Source of the DNA: Parietaria judaica
Taxonomy: Eukaryota > Streptophyta > Magnoliopsida > Rosales > Urticaceae
NCBI GenBank assembly: GCA_954871525.1
Contig: OX940860.1
Location: forward strand, 28,118,001-28,182,000
DNA length: 64,000 bases
Direction: 5' to 3'
The first letter of the stretch is position 1. Every line of letters begins with the position of its first letter. Under the pieces are notes generated by a model. The model was not told the DNA's origin, ran no database searches, and saw only the letters and a program-made list of their open reading frames with translations. Of this stretch, positions 23,381-35,793 are shown piece after piece. A program made the translations under genes and the position numbers.

Positions 23381-24010
23381 TAGGGGTATGCAAAATAATT
23401 GGTAACTTAACTTTAAAATCGGAATTGAAAACTATATGATTTAAAATAATTGTAATTGAATTTAAAAAAAAAAAACTGGTTATAGGTTAACTGTATTTGA
23501 TTTTAAACCAATTACATTTATCGGTTATTGATTTTTAAACACTGATTATTTTTATAATCGATTTTAATATTAAATATTTTTAGAAAAATTATTTTAGAGT
23601 TAAGTTTGAATTTAGGGTTATTTTTAAAATATATAGGTATGTTTTATTTGAGCCCGAATGTTTTATTTGCGATTTACTTAAACCGTTATGTTTTATTTGG
23701 ATCGGTATGTTTTATTATTGTCGTAAAATATTTTAATTTTTTTTTAATTGAATAACGGGATTAAAACGGTTTAGGTTATGAAAATCGGTTATCCGGTCCG
23801 GTCCAAAAATCGATTAATCAGTTTCATACTCGGTCCGGTTTTAAAACTCGTTAGGTTATGAAAATCGATTATCAATATTTTGTTAACCAAAAAAACAACT
23901 AACCGGTTTTTGAAATAGGTTATGAATATTAAAATAAAAAATAACCAGAATTCAATTATAAATATCAAATAATGAGAGAAAAAAGATTAATCGAACTAAT
24001 TGCACCCCTA
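23381..24010. mobile_element. hAT-like element, degenerate
   Basis: Ends TAGGGGTATGCA and TTGCACCCCTA are an inverted pair of the common plant hAT type. The interior is rich in AATCGGTTA / TAACCGGTTT motifs. The flanks CGTATAGC and CACGTAGC match only partly, so the target duplication has decayed. Confidence 0.65.
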
Positions 24011-24206
24011 CACGTAGCTATTATGCCCGCATTCCACGAGTAACCGACCCGGGTGGCCACCTCAAAAAAAAAAGAGTTGTGCATACACTGTTTAGCTGTG
24101 CTTGCCTTTATTGAATTATATTTCAAAGGTAATAATCTGCACATGAATTTGCAAGTATTGTGTCAAATCAATATCGTTGTGTTTTGAACCAAATCTAATT
24201 TTGCAT

Positions 24207-24798
24207 CTTTAATTCTTTATCATTGTTGAACTACTCATAAAGTAACCTAAAAAAGTTTTGTTTTGCGGCAAAATTGGGTATGTTCACCGCCACGATAAAA
24301 TTGTTGGGAAAAATTGAAAGTTATGGTAGGATTAGTTTTTAGTGTTTTTAGAATTTTGGCCACGATAAAATTAATTTTAAAAGTTTATGGTACAATTGCC
24401 GTAAAAATCTCTGTTTCAAATAATGTTATCACTAATGTGTATTGTTGTTGTTGGAGACAATTGATGAATGCCATGTAGGCTGGTGATATGTCATTTAACG
24501 TTGCTGAATAACATTTGTAAGGAAAAACTGACGTTAATGACTTTTGGCGCAAAAATAGACGTTAGTGATTTATATGCAAGAATTTAGTGACTTTGATGAT
24601 TTTCGCCGCAAAAAATTAACATTAGTGACTTATCTGCAAACAATTGATGACGTTAGTGATTTTTGCCTCAAAAAATAGACGGTAGTGATTTATCTGCAAG
24701 AATTTAATGACTTCGATGATTTTCGTCGCAAATTTCCCTTAATTCTTTATCATTGTTGAACTACTCATAAAGTAACCTAAAAAAGTTTTGTTTTTGTG
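24207..24798. repeat. About 57-bp direct repeat around a short-period array
   Basis: The stretch TTAATTCTTTATCATTGTTG to AAAAAAGTTTTG occurs at about 24208-24265 and 24738-24796. Between the copies lie variants of CGCAAAAAAT.GACGTTAGTGA and TGCAAGAATTTA.TGAC about 55-60 bp apart. Confidence 0.7.
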
Positions 24799-25444
24799 GA
24801 CCATGTTTTCCATTTTAGTCATTTCCACACAAGATAATTCACTTTATAAATTATTATTCAATTACATCACGTGAATCTTCTATTTCTCCAAAATTACTGG
24901 AGTTGCTGTATTATTTGAATTTTAAATAACCACTTTAAAAAAATTAAATAATTATTCAATATTTTATTCGATCCCGACTTGAGATTATCTTAATTAATAA
25001 TTTATTAAATTTATAAGATAATATTTTATAAATTAGTAATTAATATAAAAATAATATTACATAACTCATTTGAAATAATTATAAATATAACGTAACGTTA
25101 TACAATTAACTGTGAAATTACTTCAAATAAAAAAGATAACATTACATAATTAAATACGCAGTCTTTCTTAAAATATAATTTTAAACCTATTTGTATTTTG
25201 AAAAAACATCGTGCCTTCTCTGTGATTATATTTCCTCGACATATTTACATGTTCTGTTTGTTATTGCACAAATCACAAAATAAACAACTTGTATATAATC
25301 TTACATGAGAATTGTGTAGCTTAATCGGTATTTATTGTTGACTTCTTTTCTTATTCATAATATTGATGCTTCAATAATAATACAAAAATATTCATATTAG
25401 TTTATTCGTGATATATTAAATATATATTTTTGCTAACTATAATG
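24799..25444. other. AT-rich intergenic DNA
   Basis: No gene or defined repeat seen. Confidence 0.5.
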
Positions 25445-25449
25445 ATTAT

Positions 25450-25996
25450 TGTGAGTTTAAGTCTAACTTGGCTCAACCCCTAGCAGAGATTTCCCCACCA
25501 GAGCGAGCAGAGAAGAGCCCGAGCAGAGATCTTCCTAGCAGGAAGTTCCCCACCAGAGATGCTCCTACCAGACATACCCCTAGTAGAGATGAAGGAGAGC
25601 AGAGATGCCCCCTAGCAGAAGAGGACCCTAGCAGGATTCTCCCGAGCAGAAACGGGAAACGCCAAAAGTCAAGAAGAGCTATTCCAGGAAGGTGCTAAAC
25701 TTGAGGAGCAAGTTTGGAGATTCGATTTGGCTTCCTGATTTGATATGATTTGGTTTCCCATTCTGTTAGGAAAACGTGTAAATTGTAAAGATTTGATTAA
25801 GTTTATTTTAGGAAGTTTAGCTAGGGTTTAGCTTTCTAGTTTGTCTATAAATACAAGTCTTATGACTTTAGTTTGTAACTTTTTGCTCTCTTTGCATTCG
25901 ACATTAATCAGAGAAAATTTCTCCCAACTTTCTTTGTCTTTTGTTTCTTGTTCTTCATTGTTCTTTGCCTGCAGATCTCATTATTGGGAACCAACA
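25450..25996 (+). mobile_element. Solo LTR, family B (547 bp)
   Basis: Starts TGTGAGTTT and ends GGAACCAACA, flanked by the perfect 5-bp duplication ATTAT (25445-25449 and 25997-26001). A TATAAATA box at 25846-25853 is followed by a CT-rich leader (TTTGCTCTCTTTGC). The 5' half is a degenerate CCTAGCAGAGAT-type short repeat (25480-25660). No internal region. The DNA just to its right (26003-26110) resembles the Emigrant-type repeat at 30860. Confidence 0.85.
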
Positions 25997-27569
25997 ATTA
26001 TTTTATGAATACTCTATAAATTAATAAATATTAATTTGTGTATAAATTAATAATTAGATATATGATAAATCTTGATGGTCCCAACATTATTAATTTACGA
26101 AATTTTTATGTACTTGTTTGTGATTTTATCTTCTTTTTGATATATATGATATAAAAGATCACCATATTATAAAGCACTTAAATTTATTAAAAAAAATCTC
26201 GTAATCTATAAAATTCTAAAGTTTATTACTTATATTATATATAATGTACCAATGCTTGCGAGGAGTCCGAGACCTGATCATACGCCGCTTGCTTCAATGC
26301 CACGTGCTCATGTGCGCCTACAAGACGCAACTAGCGCCTTTGCGCCAAACTCACGATCCCGAGCTGGTGTCCCCGGCGGGGTGCTTAATTACTCTTTATG
26401 CATCATATTTTAATTTATATTATTTTTTTGTTTTATAAGAGAATAATTCGGTGGCTATGCTCTTAGGTATTAGCTGTATAGTTCATGAATCTTTCTTTCT
26501 TCCTATAACAGAAACTGGTGAATGAACTTCAATAAGAAATTAATTTTAACAACTATATATATGTATTTTATCATTATATACCAAAAATTAATAAAACTAC
26601 ATATTATAATATAAAGTAAGGGTGTCTTTGTTTGCCTTTAATAAGCCTCTGAATTTTAAAGAGTCTAATGTAAAGTCATTAAGTGCATTTGTTTTTTATT
26701 TTTAAAAAGTCTTAATAAGTTTGAACGAGCACTTATTTGGTTAATTGTTGACATGTCTATCTCTTTTTCTCTACTACTCACCTTATGTTTGGTCCATTTA
26801 TTATTATTATTATTATTATAATATTTTTCTCTTTCCTCCTCAAAAGTTCAAAACTCCATAACTTTTTTTCGAGCATCGGATTGATTCATATAATATATAA
26901 TCGGAAAGCTTGCTACGAGAAGAATCCAATGATAGGTGGGAAGCTATAGTTTTGATGTTGTTTTAAAAACTATGAAATTTTAATTTTTAATAAATAAATT
27001 AACTAAACTAAAAATAAAAATTTATTTATTAAGTAATTAATTAAATAATCAAATTAATTTATTCAAAAAAGTTATTATTACGTATAGTCATATCATTTTC
27101 AAATTCGTTATTTATATATTAACAAATAATTTATACTAATTAGTTATTGACAAAATAATTTTTAATGATATGAATAAAATCCTAAATATTTTTATTAGTT
27201 TAAAAATTAATACTATATCAAATATTTTAATAAATTATTTTAATATTTATTTTATGATAGGTATTTTTCAAATTTTGTTATAAAATACTAATTTTGACTC
27301 AGTATTATACAATAAAACTACATTCAAATCTGTATTCAGCTCTTAAAAAATAAACAAACTTAATTATTTGTGTTATATGCATTTTTTGGAACATATAAAA
27401 ATTGGATCTCTTTTGGCAAAAAGTCAAAGCCCATCAATAAAAATCAAAGTTCATCAATAAAAGTCCAAGCACGTACCGACGAAGTTAAAGACCAGAGGCC
27501 CACGAACCAAGACATTGGCGAGGCCCGGAGTCAAAAAGACGAAGAAGACAAAGTCCTTGAAAGGCACCT

Positions 27570-27770
27570 CGGCCCGACAAGGTACCTTGCCTGACGAGGT
27601 ACCATGGCCCGACGACCCCGGCCCGACGAGGTACCTTGCCGGACGAGGTACCACGGCCTGACGATTTACCTTGCCTGACGAGGTACCAAGGCCCGACGAC
27701 CCTGGCCTGACGAGGTACCTTGCCTGACAAGGTACCAGGTCCCGACGAGGTACCCTCGCCTGACGAAGAC
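27570..27770. repeat. GACGAGGTACC-type array in LTR A copy 2
   Basis: The motif GACGAGGTACCTTGCCTGAC and variants repeat about nine times, so GGTACC recurs every 16-35 bp. It sits upstream of the TATA box (U3). The family copy at 1793-3170 has only one or two such units here but is expanded downstream instead. Confidence 0.85.
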
Positions 27771-28064
27771 CTTGGCTTGACGAGCATCCTCGCCACAGCT
27801 TGACGGAGGACTAACTTACAATTATTCCACACGACGAGGAGATTCGAGCTCACGAAGAACCCCAGGAAATCCCCCAGATTCTCCCGAATTCAATATACGA
27901 ACTCGCGGACAACCAGAAGACATCAAAGACGAATCAAGAAGCACCAAAGAGCCCTTTGACAGGGCTAGGAGCCGCGACAAACCCTTCCTGGCAGGAGAGA
28001 AATTCGCAGGCCCCCTGAGGTGCAATTTCAGGGAATTGGTTTTCTTATATATAGGAGTCTTTCC

Positions 28065-29064
28065 TAGGGCTGAAACCGGGTCCAAAACCCGGGTTTTTTT
28101 TTTAAACCCGAAACCCGAACCCGGATTTCCGGGTTTTCACTTTTTAAACCCGAAATCGGATTTTTAATGGGAAAACCCAGAAATCCGGGTACGGGTAGTT
28201 ACCCGGTTTTAAAATGAAAACCCGATTTTATTATTCGGGTTCCGGTTTTAAATCCGGTTCCGGATTTTTACCCGGTTTTTAACCCGGGAAAAAAAAAACT
28301 TGCGAATCTTAATTCAACATCTTCAATTGAAATTACATATTTTAGATTCGAACAACAACAACAAAAAAGGAAAATCGAAGCAAGAACAACAACAAAACCT
28401 AGGTCTACGCAATCGTACAAGAAGAATTAGAGCGATTAACCTAATCTAATTACAGAGCTTGGAGAGAAAATCAAAGAGGGGAAATGGTGATGGAGATAAG
28501 GGATTCGAGAGTGAATGAATCCCGAAAACCCTAAGCAGAGTCGAGAGGCGCTGAGCAGAGTCGAGACGGCGAGATGGCGAGAAGAGCTGAGCAAAGTTCG
28601 CGACGGCGAGAAGGCAAGTAGAGGAGAGAGAGACAGAGGCGCGAGAGCGAGACGGCGAGCGAGGGAGAGAGAGAGCAGAGGCAAGGGAGAGACCGAGAGA
28701 GAGCAGGCGAAATGAGAAGAGAATGAAAGCAATATGAAACATTGAAACCCTAGCTTTTTATTTGATGCCGTTTAAGCTTTAAATGATACCCAATGTCGTT
28801 TTTTTTTAATCAGACTATAACTTAAAAAATATTATAATTAAAATTAAATATTTAATTAAAAATCCGAGTTTTAGTAACCTACTAACCGGGTTTCGGGTTT
28901 TATAACTCAAAACCCGGAACCCGGAACCAGTTTAATCCGGTTGCGGGTTTTTTAAAATTTGGTTTCGGTTTAACCCGGTTTTAATTCGGTTTTGGTTTTT
29001 TAAAACCGGATTCGGTTCGGCTTCGGTTAAAAACCCGCATTTTCGGGTTTTATGCATAGGCCTA
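28065..29064. mobile_element. hAT non-autonomous element with leader-like interior (1000 bp)
   Basis: Ends TAGGGCTG and CATAGGCCTA with a perfect 8-bp duplication GTCTTTCC (28057-28064 and 29065-29072). The sub-termini are AACCCGG arrays as in 15720-16312. The interior (about 28300-28790), read on the minus strand, is a CT-rich stretch followed by AATTAGATTAGG and AACAACAACA-type sequence, like a gene 5' leader. It is probably the leader of the parent transposase gene with the coding part deleted. Confidence 0.9.
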
Positions 29065-29495
29065 GTCTTTCCCTCCTCATTTTCACACTCACTCACAGTT
29101 TTCTCTCTCTAAAAAGTCGCCCTCTTTTCCAACGAGTATTGAGAGCTCGCCGACAGAGGCTCGTCTGAGAAGAGATCTAGAGTAGAGTCTCAGCCTCGAC
29201 AAGAGAAGTTGTTCGACGAGTCGACGAAGACATCCCTCGCCAGGAGGTCAAGTTCGCCAAGACGATGGATTCGCCTCCAGTTTTGACGATCATCAGTCAA
29301 CCCGCGTTGACTCAGCATTCAATCACCCAGATGTTCAGCGGGTCTAACCCGGGACCCGAACCTTGGATCCGACTCTAAGTTAAAGCCATTTTTACACATT
29401 AACAATTTGTTATTCATATTCAGATGTCATATCTTAATATTCAAATGTGTATTCAGATTCAGACGTCTGGATCTTAATGTAAACAAACACACCCT

Positions 29496-30857
29496 AAGTA
29501 AACAACGTTTTTTGTCAACATTAGGAACTTGTTCTGCATATGTTAAAAATTACAGAAGAAATAGTATAAAATAAAGAGTAATTTGTGTATCACGGCGCTG
29601 CTAGCCGAGATAGTTAGACTCACGGCAGTGCCAACATAGAATCTCTTCCGGCTGCACTCGTGGTGCGGCTGGAGATTGCCACAGAAAGCAGAAACCGGCC
29701 GTTGGCCACCTCATTCATCATTATAGTTTTTTTTAAAAAAAAAATTGGTTCATTGTCATTAAATAAAAGAGTGATTACTGATTACCAATTACTCATTCCA
29801 TTGAACTGTCTAAAACTCAATTTAGTACGATATCATAACATAAAACAAATAAACTATGTAGTAATTAGAAGTGAAACTGACAACTTCGCGACCCGTCGCG
29901 ACGGAATCGCGGAAATCGCCAACCCTCCCGTCGCGATGCGTCGTGGTGCCGAGTGTCGCGATCGTCGCGACGTTGAGCGAGAGAGAGAGAGAGAGAGACT
30001 GTGAGACAGAGAGAGAGAGGGAGAGAGAGATCGTGACGATCGGACCCCATCGCGAATCATCGCGATTTTCACCTCCCCGTGGCGAGCGTCGCGATGGCTC
30101 CATTTTGGTCGTGAGCTGCAGCTCTAATATATTCAAATCTCCTAAACAAGATTATCGTGTATTTGAGATGTTATTAGTGGTCAGTGGTCACTAACTACTT
30201 TTGGTAATTAAATTGGGATAATAATAATTGCCGACCACAGCGGCACTAATGACTCGGATCTATTATTCAAAGACAGAATCTAAGGGTTTTATTGGTAGGG
30301 TCCGCAAAGAAAGGGGCGTATTTGGATGGAAAAAAAAAAGTTTTGAAGTCGCTATTGGTCATCATCATGATATGTAGATGGAGTGGATCCACTTGATCAT
30401 GACCCTTGGTCAACAACATAGGTTTTGTCTATGACCTCGGGCAGGGGTACGAGTAGTAATTTTTGTCCGAATTCCGGACTCGAACACAAAACGGTTACCA
30501 TTTGAATAAACTTAAGTTTGATTACAAAAACATGATTAAATACCGGATGAACATAAAATAAACATGTGAATAAGATAAAGATCAAAATAGAGACAATTAA
30601 ACAACAAAATAATATGCAAATTATGTATATTTAATATGAGATTATAGGGGTATAAATATATGAATTTGATCAAATTACACTTTAATATATAAATTTAAAA
30701 ATTAACAATAAAAGTATTTTATTTCACCAAATATTATGTGATATGGTATAACACACCAATTTTCACAAGCTTTCCAACGGTAATTTTTATGAGTCAAACG
30801 GAGTTTTAAAAATAAAGATACGAAGTTTTAAAATTTTAGAAAAGGAAAAAATCAAAG
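29496..30857. other. Intergenic with a CpG-dense TCGCGA island
   Basis: No protein gene recognised. Positions 29884-30095 hold eight TCGCGA hexamers and a (GA)n run (29970-30030) in otherwise AT-rich DNA. Open frames here read both strands of low-complexity DNA. Confidence 0.5.
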
Positions 30858-30859
30858 TA

Positions 30860-31486
30860 CAGTAGAACCTCTATAAATTAATACTGTTGGGACCGGCAAA
30901 AAATATTATCTTATCGGATTATTAATTAACATATAAATTAATAATTTATTAATTTATGCATTAAGTGAATAAAAAATTTATTAATCAGCTATAATTATAT
31001 AAACATCTTTACTAACAAAAAATTATTGCAATTTATTGTATCGAGAATATTAAAGTATCAATATTAAGAATATGATTTAAAGAGCCCAACGTGAGAATAT
31101 GATAGCGGACCTTTGATGCTCTTCGAAAGCGTAGAGATGAAGTTCAAGAGGACATTAATTTAAAGAAGAAATAAATTACTAAAGAAACATATTTTAAGAA
31201 GACTACATGATTAATGATGTAATGCTATCTTTTTACTCAATTTGATTTCATAGTTATTTATGTTATATTTTATTTATAGTGATTTTATAGTTTTTTATGT
31301 AATTTTTTATATTGAATTATTAATTTATATATCACTTGGGACCTATATACTTTCTAAAAAAATTATTATCTTATAAATTTAGCGAATTATTAATTTAGCT
31401 AGTTAGGCCCGCGTCGGGACCGACCAAAAATATTATTTAATCGCGATTATTAATTTATCGAGTATTAATTTATAGAGGTTCTACTG
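30860..31486. mobile_element. Emigrant-type (pogo/Tc1-mariner) element
   Basis: Termini CAGTAGAACCTCTATAAATT and the inverted GTTCTACTG are flanked by TA on both sides (30858-30859, 31487-31488). This end sequence is characteristic of Emigrant/Lemi1-type elements in plants. The interior has GTTGGGACC and its complement and a short non-coding middle, so it is non-autonomous. Confidence 0.8.
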
Positions 31487-32646
31487 TATATGAATAAATA
31501 TAATAGACGATTAAAAAAGATGTGGAGAACAAGTGAGTGTCAAGAGAGAACGAGAGAGGTAGATAAAATGTGAAGGTTATTTTTGTCTTAAGTTATCAAA
31601 ATAGTATTTTTTTATTAAATAGTTTTATTTGGTGGGTATTTATTTAAAATGTTGGCATAATAATAGGCATTTTCACTAATTCGCCATATTTTTAAATGCA
31701 ATTAATAAATAAGGTGATGAAATGCTTATATAAAATTAATCAAAAACGATTTACTCATATCACAAACACAACACGAGACATTTATCCTTGTTTGGTTATT
31801 GTTTTTATTTTATTTTTTGAAAATATATTTGGTAGTTATTTCATTCCATGTTTTTTATTTATAATTCTGAGAATCAGTTTGGTTATTTAACTCAAAAAAT
31901 ATTTTTTATCATTTGAATTTTACGCATAAAATAAAAAACAACTACTCGGTATTTTTTTAAAAATAGATACCCATATATAATATGTTTATATTTTTAATAA
32001 ATTAATAATACATATATATATAGTTCTCAATTCATTTAAGAATTTTGTTTTATCATTTCAATTGCATGAACTCTCCTCGTTCGCTTTTTAAACAATGGAA
32101 AAGCAGTAAAAATAAAAATAAAAAAATTACAATATTGTAAAACATGTTTCTAATTTTTTTTTAATAAAACAAAACAAGAAAAAGGTATCAGAAACAATAA
32201 CCGAATGGCTCGAATTATTTATCCTACTTGTGGGTCCTGAAAATACTAGTCTAAATTCTTATAATAGAATAATAATAATATCATCTCTCTAATTTCTATA
32301 TTATAACTTTTTGTGGGGTTTAGGTGAGAATGTGAGAGATCCATTATGCAATAATGTCCTCTTCTTTATCTCTTTGCATTTTTGTGCTTCAGATTTGTGC
32401 GGTAGTCTTATTCTGATCCTATTTGTCATAAGCCTTGAGATTTTATATTTAATTGTGTCTCCTTTTATGCCTTTTGGGACATTAAATGATCCTAAATTCC
32501 TAATGAAAACAAGGAACAAAAAGAAAAACCAAAACAGGAAAGGTGCACGACTCTGTATACCGTGAGCTGGAATTGCATGACAAATGAAAGTTTTTGGGTG
32601 AAAAAGAATAGAAAATTAAAAGTGATAAAATTTACTAGACGAGGAA

Positions 32647-32648
<2 letters not shown>

Positions 32649-32702
<54 letters not shown>
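32649..32702. repeat. (AT)n microsatellite
   Basis: Uninterrupted AT dinucleotides, about 26 units. Confidence 0.95.
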
Positions 32703-32705
<3 letters not shown>

Positions 32706-33524
32706 AAACTAATGAGGAAGAATATCTAAAGCATGTAACTAGAGATCAAATTTATATGCATTAATTAATGCCATCTGGATTTTTCATGTTGCTATAAATT
32801 TCTTATTGATTTTTTTTTAACGATAAAGCGTTAATAAAATAGCACATTACCATTTATCCATTAATTTCTGAAATATACTAACTTTTGAGCAATACCTTAC
32901 TTGATAAAATGATTTTATTTTATCGATTAATTTATGAAATATACTATTCAAAAAGAAAATTCTTAAATATACTAAAATATGAGATTGTGCCGAAACAAAT
33001 GGAACCAATGAGTTTAGTTGTTTGTTACCAAGAGTTATGTGCTGAAAATATCCTCAAAAGTTAGATTTTATACATAAGTTAAAATTATATATTCTTTTAA
33101 CATATAAAGAATAATGTGCTATTTAAAAAAAAAACATAACTATTATGTTAAAAATTGAAATTCAAGAAATAAATCGCATATATTTTTAAATTCAAAGAAT
33201 GTTATTTCTAATTAATTAATTACTAGTACGCGCATGCAACTCACAATCCACTGCAATTGAACTTGGGCTGCCTGCCCATTCCCATGGTTGAACCGGTTTT
33301 GGCAGCGTGAAAGTTTAATTAGAATGGATTGCTCGTCCCCACATTGAGCAAGCGGGTTTTGGCTGCCCAGATTTGACCACCGGTTAGAGAGCATGTGGCT
33401 TAGTAATTTCGGTTATTCGTAGTTTTCATGTAATTAATTTATGTACTTTTATTGTTATATATTGAATATATGATACAAATGAGTTTAAAACATATATATC
33501 AAAAAAAAACATTCTACTATATTT

Positions 33525-33530
<6 letters not shown>

Positions 33531-33572
<42 letters not shown>
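33531..33572. repeat. (TA)n microsatellite
   Basis: Uninterrupted TA dinucleotides, about 20 units. Confidence 0.95.
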
Positions 33573-33575
<3 letters not shown>

Positions 33576-33707
33576 GGAACACGTGATCTACGACTTTTAA
33601 AACGAATGTCTATTCTTTTAATTTTGATTGGTAAATCGTTGCCTTATCCTACCATCGTATATAATACCTAGTTATAAACTAGTGGACAATTTAAATACAA
33701 ACTACTG

Positions 33708-33710
<3 letters not shown>

Positions 33711-33749
<39 letters not shown>
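33711..33749. repeat. (AT)n microsatellite
   Basis: Uninterrupted AT dinucleotides, about 19 units. Confidence 0.95.
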
Positions 33750-33752
<3 letters not shown>

Positions 33753-34648
33753 TATACTTTTGCTAATGACTTCGTAATCCAATCAGTTAAAATAATAACT
33801 CATATAAATATCATTTCAATTAAACTGCAAAAACATTAAAGGTATGTCATTAAGTATATAATATATTCATGCAAGTACAAAATTAATTAAAAAAATCACG
33901 TTGTATTATACTAGTTGCATGACGTAAACTCAAAATACCAACTATAAAAAATGAAAATAAATTAATTATGCTTTCTTGCTTAGTTGGTGCTTTAACTAAT
34001 TGGCTACATAAATCGTCATCTTATCAAGATTAATAAACTAATCATATTTCGTTAATACCTACTTATTTATAGTGTATAGTTTATACATTAGGCTTATGTA
34101 ACAATATATATTAAATTGTTACATGTCTGCCATAATTGTTAACTAATTGGACTGACTAACACCTCTCATTTTGTGTTTTTGTTCGCATGCGGCCATCATT
34201 TTATAAACGAACTTTTTCTCACTCGGATTTTATATATTTGTCCTTCTTTAGGCTCTTATATTTTTACTATTACAAAATTTAAGTGTATTAATAACATACA
34301 GAGTCACACTATATATGTTCCTACTTCGTATATATTAAATTTGACTTTACATTTTACAAAATATTACAAAAGAAAAATTAAGTTTGTTTATCTTAGTGAT
34401 AATTTAATTTCACTACAGAAATTTTAAAGGTCACGAATTCAAACATCGTAAAACGAAAATACATATCCCTTTTATATATTATAAGTTATAGCCTTGGCCT
34501 AACCTTAGCAAATACCTTCTTCAAAAAACCAAAAAAAACTAAAAAAAAAACTTAGCTAATACCTAATAATGCAACCCCGTTCAAATAAAAAAAAAGATAC
34601 AAAAGAAAGATAAAAATAAAAGATTCAGTCAGGTACTCGCATCGCAGC

Positions 34649-35009
34649 TAAACCTGTAAATACAGTAATCGGAAAACCGGATTTCCGTTTTTTTTAAAAA
34701 AAATCCGGAACCAGAAAATCCGGTTCCGGATTTTCTATATTTTCCGGAATCCGTTTTTTTTTTAAGAAAAAAGAAAAAAGAAAACCTATACTTTATAATT
34801 TATATATCAAACCGGTTTATACTTTATAATTTATATATTAAAAAAAAACATAACAGAATCCGGAACCGGATTTTGCTTTCCGGAAAAAATTCGGTACCAG
34901 AAAATCCGGTTCCGGATTTTACCGGAACCAGAAAATCCGGTTTCGGATTTTTCCGGAAACGTGAAAAACAGAACCCGGATCCGGGTTCTGTTCTATATTT
35001 ATAGGTTTA
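34649..35009. mobile_element. hAT MITE, TCCGG-rich (361 bp)
   Basis: Ends TAAACCTGTAAATA and TATTTATAGGTTTA are a perfect inverted repeat. They are flanked by a perfect 8-bp duplication ATCGCAGC (34641-34648 and 35010-35017). The interior is a string of AAAATCCGGTTCCGG motifs on both strands. Confidence 0.92.
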
Positions 35010-35736
35010 ATCGCAGCACAATTATTTATCCTTAAAAAAAATAATAAAATTTACGGAAATCGAGATCAAAAGATTGTTTTGCCCGTTTGGTCCACAAAGA
35101 GCCGCTGGCTAATATATAGCCACGTGTTGGAAAATCAACTTCTTTTTTTTTTTTTTAAAGAAGTTGGAAAATCATTATTTTTTATTGTGTCGAATATCGA
35201 AGTAAATAAATCTTGTACATATTATATTTTCATTACAATAATGTTTTAGCCAAATAATTGAGGCTCTATTATTAGTTTTTTTTTTTTTTGTTGAAAGAAG
35301 GCTCTATTATTAGTTTGAAAGTTGAATATTATTTTATATGTGACTTAGTACTCAAACACAATTTAAATAAAATATAAAAATGGCAATCTCCAATTTATTA
35401 GGATGTCAATGCCTCTCAAGTCTGACGGTCTTTTCAAAGCCATACATGTACGTGAAAAATAAGGTTCTTATTTTTATTTATTTATTTATCTGATCTCAAC
35501 TTTTTTAGCCTTCTAAATTAACCTAATTTGGTATTTGACTCGTTTTTGTTCGATCTTCGGTTAAAGGGTCGACCTTTTATCTTATGTTTATTTCTATTCG
35601 TTCTTAAAAAAAAAAAAGTTCAAATTTTCTTGATTCAGAAAATTAGTTCGGGACCTAGCTGAAAAGGCCAAAATTACAGTTCCTAGTCCTTGTCTAGGTT
35701 TTGCTTATAGTAAAGAGTTTTTGTCCCTTGAGCTAG

Positions 35737-35790
<54 letters not shown>
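35737..35790. repeat. (AT)n microsatellite next to a MITE
   Basis: About 26 AT units ending at the left target duplication of the MULE-like MITE at 35793. Confidence 0.9.

Positions 35791-35792
<2 letters not shown>

Positions 35793-35793
<1 letters not shown>

Larger units (their letters stand above)
27371..29404 (+). mobile_element. Solo LTR, family A, interrupted by a hAT
   Basis: Starts TGTTATATGCATTTTTTGG and ends TTTTTACACATTAACA with a perfect 5-bp duplication ATTTG (27366-27370 and 29405-29409). It is the same family as 1793-3170, on the opposite strand. Without the 1000-bp hAT at 28065-29064 and its 8-bp duplication it would be about 1026 bp. The TATA box TTATATATAGG is at 28045-28055. 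No gag-pol. Confidence 0.9.
26619..29495. mobile_element. Outer DNA element of a three-level nest
   Basis: Termini AGGGTGTCTTTGTTTG and CAAACACACCCT are inverted repeats. The flanks share AAGTA on both sides, but the full target duplication is unclear. The element is interrupted by the solo LTR at 27371-29404 only about 90 bp from its right end. What remains is AT-rich and non-coding. Confidence 0.55.
31489..34648. other. AT-rich intergenic DNA with (AT)n runs
   Basis: No gene recognised. A weak tRNA-like GGTCACGAATTCAAAC at about 34421 could be a SINE B box, but no A box or clean tail supports it. Confidence 0.5.

Noticed and set aside
25468..25698. Arg/Ser/Pro-rich 76-residue frame
   Set aside because: It lies wholly inside the U3 half of a solo LTR and reads a degenerate short repeat.
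28436..28742. Ser/Leu-rich minus-strand frames near 28.5 kb
   Set aside because: They translate the CT-rich leader-like interior of a hAT element; no start context or domain.
29822..30194. Overlapping frames on both strands in the TCGCGA/GA-rich island
   Set aside because: Low-complexity (Ser-Leu-Ser, Glu-Arg) translations of a microsatellite, open in several frames at once.
32311..32565. 84-residue hydrophobic frame
   Set aside because: AT-rich base use like its surroundings, no promoter or splice evidence, no recognisable motif.
34380..34560. Possible SINE (GGTCACGAATTCAAAC B-box-like, A-rich tail)
   Set aside because: No A box at the right distance, no target duplication and no second copy seen.
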